From an uncultured Clostridia bacterium (GTDB taxonomy: Bacteria; Bacillota; Clostridia; Oscillospirales; Butyricicoccaceae): DNA of 10,323 bases. Below, in pieces: positions 7,197 through 10,323 of the stretch; within the stretch, counting starts at the first letter, position 1; every line of letters begins with the position of its first letter. Both the position numbers and the translations under genes were made by a program. Below the pieces are notes generated by a model, which saw only the letters and a list, made by a program, of their open reading frames with translations, ran no database searches and had not been told where the DNA came from. The stretch lies in contig CALYTA010000013.1 in NCBI GenBank assembly GCA_945486175.1, positions 1 through 10,323 of the forward strand, written 5' to 3'.

Positions 7197-8200
7197 AACT
7201 GATTATCGACGCGATGAGCGGCGACAACGCACCGGAGGCGATTGTATCCGGCTGTGTGATGGCCGCGCGCGAATTTGGACAGGAATATATTCTGGTCGGC
7301 AAAGAAGATACCATCCGCGGCCTGCTCGAAAAGGAGAAGGCGGCAGACCTGCCGATTTCCGTATACAACGCGGACGATGTCATCGATATGCATGACGATC
7401 CGGCAACGGCTGTCCGCCGCAAGAAAGATGCATCCATGTCAGTCGCGCTGCGCCTGCTGCGCGACGGCGAGGGCGATGCGATGATCTCTGCGGGCAACAC
7501 GGGTGCACTGCTCTCCGGCGCGACACTGGTTGTCAAGCGCGTCAAGGGCATCCGCCGTGCGGCGCTGCCACCGATGCTGCCGTGCAAGAGCGGGCATGTG
7601 CTGCTGGTGGACGCGGGTGCGAACACCGAATGCACGCCGGAGTACTTATTGCAGTTTGCCTATATGGGCAGCTTCTACATGGAAAAGGTCATGGGTGTAA
7701 AATCCCCGCGCGTCGGCCTGGTCAACAACGGCTCGGAGGACACCAAGGGCGACCCGCTGCGCAAGGAGGCCTATCAGCTTCTGAAGGAAGCGGGCGATGC
7801 CGGACGCATCAACTTTGTCGGCAACGTCGAGGGCAGCGATGTGCCCAAGGGCGCATGTGATGTCGCGGTGACCGACGGCTTTACGGGCAATGTCATGCTC
7901 AAGACGGTCGAGGGTGTCGCGAGCTTCCTCATGGGCGAGATTAAAAACCTGTTCCTCACCAACACGCGCACCAAGCTGGCATATCTGCTGGTCAAGCCCG
8001 CGATGGGCGGCCTGAAAAAGCTGCTGTCCACCAGTGAAGTCGGCGGCGCGCCGTTCCTCGGCATTTCCAGGCCGGTATTCAAAGCGCACGGCTCGTCCGA
8101 TGCCAGAGCCATCCGTTCTGCGGTCAAGCAGGCGATGGACTTTGTGAATGCGGACGTCGTCGGAGAAATCGAACGCAATATTGACCATATGACGCTTTGA
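7193..8200 (+). CDS. plsX: Phosphate acyltransferase PlsX
   Basis: PlsX converts acyl-ACP and phosphate to acyl-phosphate, the acyl donor for PlsY in the first step of bacterial phospholipid synthesis; it is a peripheral membrane enzyme. The 335-residue protein is full length and shows family motifs in order: DAMSGDNAPEAI (6-17; many relatives have DAMGGDNAP), ISAGNTGALLSG (98-109), VDAGANTECTPEYLLQFA (139-156), LVNNGSEDTKG (176-186), NVEGSDV (211-217) and VTDGFTGNVMLKT (226-238). The start is GTG at 7193, overlapping the trmFO stop by 4 nt, with AGGAGG at 7180-7185. Linkage to acpP fits, as acyl-ACP is its substrate. In B. subtilis fapR precedes plsX and fabD/fabG follow it; none of those is here, so plsX must be transcribed from the topA-trmFO side. 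Confidence 0.97.
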   Translation: MKLIIDAMSGDNAPEAIVSGCVMAAREFGQEYILVGKEDTIRGLLEKEKAADLPISVYNADDVIDMHDDPATAVRRKKDASMSVALRLLRDGEGDAMISAGNTGALLSGATLVVKRVKGIRRAALPPMLPCKSGHVLLVDAGANTECTPEYLLQFAYMGSFYMEKVMGVKSPRVGLVNNGSEDTKGDPLRKEAYQLLKEAGDAGRINFVGNVEGSDVPKGACDVAVTDGFTGNVMLKTVEGVASFLMGEIKNLFLTNTRTKLAYLLVKPAMGGLKKLLSTSEVGGAPFLGISRPVFKAHGSSDARAIRSAVKQAMDFVNADVVGEIERNIDHMTL

Positions 8201-8213
8201 CGCACATTTCCTA

Positions 8214-8242
8214 TTGACACGGCCGCTGGCGGCGCATATTAT
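8214..8242 (+). promoter_or_regulatory. Sigma-A (sigma-70 type) promoter for acpP
   Basis: TTGACA at 8214-8219 is a perfect -35 box and TATTAT at 8237-8242 is a -10 box one base from consensus (TATAAT), with an ideal 17-bp spacer. Transcription should start near 8249, giving a leader of about 27 nt before the acpP GTG. It is the only clear promoter in the window. It fits a gene for an abundant protein and lets acpP be expressed apart from the topA-trmFO-plsX run. Confidence 0.85.
8222..8233. promoter_or_regulatory. Inverted repeat in the acpP promoter spacer (possible operator)
   Basis: The spacer between the -35 and -10 boxes contains GCCGC-tg-GCGGC, a perfect 5-bp inverted repeat with a 2-bp centre. 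Its position would let a bound repressor block RNA polymerase. It does not resemble the FapR site. Arms this short are common by chance in GC-rich DNA, so this is only a candidate. Confidence 0.25.
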
Positions 8243-8263
8243 TTGAATATAAGATGGGAAAAG

Positions 8264-8268
8264 GGAGG
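8264..8268 (+). promoter_or_regulatory. Ribosome binding site fixing the acpP start
   Basis: GGAGG ends 7 nt before the GTG at 8276. This site decides the acpP start: the frame is open back to a TTG at 8243, but that codon is directly against the -10 box and upstream of the predicted transcription start. Confidence 0.85.
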
Positions 8269-8275
8269 TGAGCGT

Positions 8276-8506
8276 GTGGTATTCGAGAAGGTATGTAATA
8301 TCCTCTCCGAGCAGTTCGGTGTAGACGCCGGCTCTCTGAATATGGACACGGCGTTCATAGAGGATCTCGGCGCGGATTCACTCGACGTAGTTGAGCTGAT
8401 GATGAGCATTGAGGAAGAATTTGATGTCGGAGAGATTTCCGAAGAAGAAGCTGCGGGCATGAAGACCATCGGTGATCTGGTCCGCCGCATCGGCGACGAC
8501 GATTGA
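8276..8506 (+). CDS. acpP: Acyl carrier protein
   Basis: ACP carries growing acyl chains on a 4'-phosphopantetheine arm during fatty acid synthesis and delivers acyl groups to PlsX. With a GTG start at 8276 the product has 76 residues, the normal ACP length, and begins MVFEKVCNIL. The attachment motif is GADSLDVVEL, with the modified serine at S35. The helix II/III acidic stretch SIEEEFDVGEISEEEA (44-59) is typical, and the protein ends in a short acidic IGDDD. It has its own strong promoter (8214-8242) and is followed at once by an intrinsic terminator, so it can be made as a short monocistronic message. plsX ends 75 nt upstream with no terminator between, so read-through from plsX may add to expression. 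Confidence 0.96.
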   Translation: MVFEKVCNILSEQFGVDAGSLNMDTAFIEDLGADSLDVVELMMSIEEEFDVGEISEEEAAGMKTIGDLVRRIGDDD

Positions 8507-8521
8507 GTTCAGACACAGCGG

Positions 8522-8570
8522 TGCGCCGGGGAACAGGGGCACATTTGTCCCGCTTCCCGGCGCATCTTTT
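8522..8570 (+). terminator. Intrinsic terminator after acpP
   Basis: TGCGCCGGG (8522-8530) pairs perfectly with CCCGGCGCA (8556-8564), followed by TCTTTT (8565-8570). The stem can be extended inward by AA/TT with one bulged G, and the inner loop can form a second small helix (GGG with CCC around 8536-8551). The 9-bp GC-rich stem plus a short U-tract is a good rho-independent terminator. It starts 16 nt after the acpP stop. Confidence 0.85.
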
Positions 8571-8608
8571 GAGTAAAAATAAGTAAAAACAGAAAGGAGA
8601 GAAATTTT
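8571..8608 (+). promoter_or_regulatory. A-rich rnc leader with ribosome site
   Basis: This 38-nt stretch after the terminator is very A-rich and contains AGTAAAAA twice, one helical turn apart (8572-8579 and 8582-8589). The rnc ribosome site AAAGGAGA is at 8593-8600. I see no convincing -35/-10 pair between the terminator and rnc, so rnc may rely on terminator read-through or on a promoter I cannot recognise. Confidence 0.45.
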
Positions 8609-9286
8609 ATGGAAAAGGACGAGCTGATTTACCAGTTTCATGACACCGGCCTGCTGACCACTGCGATGACGCATTCATCGTATGCGAATGAGCACCGTGA
8701 CCAGCACATCCAGAACAACGAACGGCTGGAGTTTCTTGGCGATTCCATACTGGGCCTTGTATCCGCTGATTATGTCTTTCACCGCTACCCCAACGTACCG
8801 GAGGGACAGCTGACCAAGATGCGTGCGGCGGTCGTCTGTGAGCAGACACTGTATGAGGTCGCCAAGGAACTTGGGCTGGATCATCTGCTCCTGCTCGGCA
8901 GGGGCGAGGAGAACGGCGGCGGACGCAAGCGCCCGTCCATTCTTGCGGACTCGGTAGAGGCACTGATCGGCGCGATTTATCTGGACGGCGGTCTGGAATC
9001 CGCGCGCACGTTTATCCTGTCCTTCCTGCCCGCAAAGGTCGACCTGGCGGAGCAGGGCGGCGCATTCCGCGATTACAAGACCGCATTGCAGGAGATCGTG
9101 CAGAAAAACCGGCAGGAAACGCTGTGCTACCGCCTGAGCGGTGAGAGCGGCCCGGATCATGACAAGCGTTTTACCGTGCAGGTGCTGCTCAACCGCAATA
9201 TTTTTGCGGAGGGCACCGGCCGCAGCAAAAAGGAAGCTGAGCAGATGGCGGCAAAGGCCGCGCTCGAGCTGATGGGCAAGGAATAA
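8609..9286 (+). CDS. rnc: Ribonuclease III
   Basis: RNase III cuts double-stranded RNA as a dimer, maturing rRNA precursors and trimming structured mRNAs. The 225-residue protein has the catalytic domain (about 1-145) with the signature NNERLEFLGDSILGLV (36-51); the metal-binding acidic residues are E41, D45, D114 and E117, the latter two in ILADSVEALIGAIYLD (111-126). A double-stranded RNA-binding domain (about 155-223) follows, opening with DYKTALQEIVQ and closing with GRSKKEAEQMAAKAALELM. The N-terminus is some residues shorter than in B. subtilis (249 aa), but ATG at 8609 has a good ribosome site and I see no better upstream start. The acpP-rnc order is a conserved Firmicute arrangement. 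The gene follows a strong hairpin, relevant because E. coli RNase III cuts its own leader. Confidence 0.97.
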   Translation: MEKDELIYQFHDTGLLTTAMTHSSYANEHRDQHIQNNERLEFLGDSILGLVSADYVFHRYPNVPEGQLTKMRAAVVCEQTLYEVAKELGLDHLLLLGRGEENGGGRKRPSILADSVEALIGAIYLDGGLESARTFILSFLPAKVDLAEQGGAFRDYKTALQEIVQKNRQETLCYRLSGESGPDHDKRFTVQVLLNRNIFAEGTGRSKKEAEQMAAKAALELMGKE

Positions 9287-9287
9287 T

Positions 9288-10247
9288 ATGGCATCCATTG
9301 TGCCGGTCTTTGTGCCGCACGCCGGCTGTCCGTGCCGCTGTGTGTTCTGCAACCAGCGCACGATTGCCGGACAATCCGCGCGCATGACGCCCGACCGGGC
9401 GCGGGACATCCTCACGCAGGCGCTGTCCGTCCTGCCGGACGGGAGCGCGCCGCAGGCGGCATTTTACGGCGGCAGCTTTACGGCGATTCCTGTGGAAGAG
9501 CAGGAGGCGCTGCTCGCCGTGACCGATGCATTTCTGGCGCAGGGCAGGCTGTCCGCTGTGCGGCTGTCCACACGCCCGGATGCGATTGATGAAGCGATAC
9601 TCGACCGCCTGCGCCGCCATGGCGTGGCGACGATTGAGCTGGGTGCACAGTCGATGGACGACGAGGTACTGCGGCTGTCTCAGCGCGGGCATACCGCGGC
9701 AGACACCGTGCGCGCCTCCCGGCTCATCCGGCAGGCAGGTATCTCGCTGATTTTACAGACAATGGCGGGGCTGCCGGGCGACACGCGAGAAACCGTGCGG
9801 CAGACTGCGGAGCGTGTCGCTGCATTGGAGCCGGACGGCGTGCGTATTTATCCGGTGGCAGTGCTGCCGGACACCGGACTGCACGAGCTGTGGCAGGCTG
9901 GCAGCTATACGCCGCTGGACAACGAAACAGCTGCGGTGTGGTGTGCCGACATGCTGGAGGTGTTCCAGCGTGCGGACATCCCGGTCATCCGCATCGGGCT
10001 GAACCCGACAGAAGAACTGGACCGTACCGTAGAAGCGGGTGCATATCATCCGGCACTCGGTGAGCTGGCGTGGAACGAGCTGTGGTACCGCAGGCTGCAT
10101 GCGCAGCTGGAAGCACAGCCGGACGGCACGCTGTATGTCCCTGCCCGTGCGCTGTCGCGCGCCATCGGGCAGAACCGGCGCAATGTGCGGCGGCTGAAAC
10201 AGGATTTTCCCGGACGGGATATCCGGATAAAAGCACAGAAGACATAA
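9288..10247 (+). CDS. Elp3-like radical SAM protein, function unknown
   Basis: This 319-residue protein is a radical SAM enzyme: C14, C18 and C21 form the CX3CX2C motif that binds the [4Fe-4S] cluster and S-adenosylmethionine. An extra cysteine, C16, lies inside the motif. Further features of the Elp3/HemN-like group are YGGSFTAI (60-67), STRPDAID (94-101), ELGAQSMDD (117-125), QTMAGLPGDT (157-166) and RIYPVAVLPDTGLHELW (186-202). It is much shorter than full Elp3 (over 500 residues) and has no recognisable acetyltransferase domain, so the tRNA U34 carboxymethyl-type reaction should not be assumed. The start ATG is 1 nt after the rnc stop with AAGGAA at 9278-9283, so the two are co-transcribed. 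From general knowledge, a gene of this type between rnc and smc recurs in Clostridia; the substrate is unknown, with RNA modification a guess from context. Confidence 0.88.
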   Translation: MASIVPVFVPHAGCPCRCVFCNQRTIAGQSARMTPDRARDILTQALSVLPDGSAPQAAFYGGSFTAIPVEEQEALLAVTDAFLAQGRLSAVRLSTRPDAIDEAILDRLRRHGVATIELGAQSMDDEVLRLSQRGHTAADTVRASRLIRQAGISLILQTMAGLPGDTRETVRQTAERVAALEPDGVRIYPVAVLPDTGLHELWQAGSYTPLDNETAAVWCADMLEVFQRADIPVIRIGLNPTEELDRTVEAGAYHPALGELAWNELWYRRLHAQLEAQPDGTLYVPARALSRAIGQNRRNVRRLKQDFPGRDIRIKAQKT

Positions 10248-10268
10248 GACAAGACCCTCTCAGCCGGA

Positions 10269-10323
10269 TGATATAGTCCCCTTAGAGTAGACACTCGAAA
10301 AAGCAAAAGCATTCGAGACTACA
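10269..10323. mobile_element. Probable end of an IS3-family insertion sequence (runs off window)
   Basis: Starting 21 nt after the radical SAM stop, the sequence TGATATAGTCCCCTTAGAG followed by TAGACA has the look of an IS3/IS150-group terminal inverted repeat: it starts with TG, has a C4 tract, and ends in (A/G)GTAGACA. Base composition switches from GC-rich to A-rich just inside it. Within it CTCGAA (10294-10299) pairs with TTCGAG (10312-10317), extended by GTAG/CTAC. No transposase codons, second end or target duplication are in view, so orientation and completeness are unknown. Confidence 0.45.

Noticed and set aside
8243..8275. Upstream TTG start giving an 87-residue acyl carrier protein
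   Set aside because: The TTG abuts the -10 box and precedes the predicted transcription start; GTG at 8276 has a well-spaced GGAGG and gives the normal 76-residue ACP.
10209..10226. CCGGA/TCCGG hairpin near the end of the radical SAM gene as a terminator
   Set aside because: It lies within the coding sequence, has only 5 bp and is followed by ATAAAAG rather than a T-run.

Overview
The window looks like a chromosomal housekeeping segment from a moderately GC-rich (roughly 60 % by eye) member of the Clostridia, most like gut Oscillospiraceae or Butyricicoccaceae. That placement rests on the style of the proteins (a TopA with three zinc ribbons, folate-dependent TrmFO, a short single-RCK KtrA), on strong AGGAGG-type ribosome sites and on gene order; it is an inference, not a database result. 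All ten genes lie on the + strand and coding density is very high.

Layout: (1) 1-712, C-terminal part of a TrkH/KtrB-type K+ channel subunit, entering from outside the window; (2) 721-1371, its cytoplasmic RCK partner KtrA; (3) 1368-2162, a SpoU/TrmH-family 2'-O-ribose RNA methyltransferase; (4) 2159-3337, DprA/Smf; a 102-nt gap; (5) 3440-5881, DNA topoisomerase I with an added lysine/alanine-rich tail; (6) 5871-7196, TrmFO tRNA U54 methyltransferase; (7) 7193-8200, PlsX acyl-phosphate synthase; a short gap holding a near-consensus sigma-A promoter; (8) 8276-8506, acyl carrier protein; a strong intrinsic terminator; (9) 8609-9286, RNase III; (10) 9288-10247, an Elp3-like radical SAM protein of unknown substrate. 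The last ~55 bases look like the terminal inverted repeat of an IS3-family insertion sequence that continues beyond the window.

The genes form at least two translationally coupled runs: ktrA-methyltransferase-dprA (4-nt ATGA overlaps) and topA-trmFO-plsX (11-nt and GTGA overlaps). acpP has its own promoter and is closed by a terminator; rnc and the radical SAM gene are 1 nt apart. The dprA-topA-trmFO order matches Bacillus subtilis smf-topA-trmFO, and plsX-acpP-rnc is a compressed form of its plsX-fabD-fabG-acpA-rncS cluster, so two conserved Firmicute neighbourhoods appear fused here. By function the segment joins K+ homeostasis, RNA modification and processing, DNA uptake/topology and phospholipid precursor supply.

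I see no phage, defence, CRISPR or biosynthetic system, and no convincing undescribed system. The points most worth a second look are the repeat-built TopA tail, the inverted repeat inside the acpP promoter, the terminator in front of rnc, the orphan radical SAM protein and the IS end.
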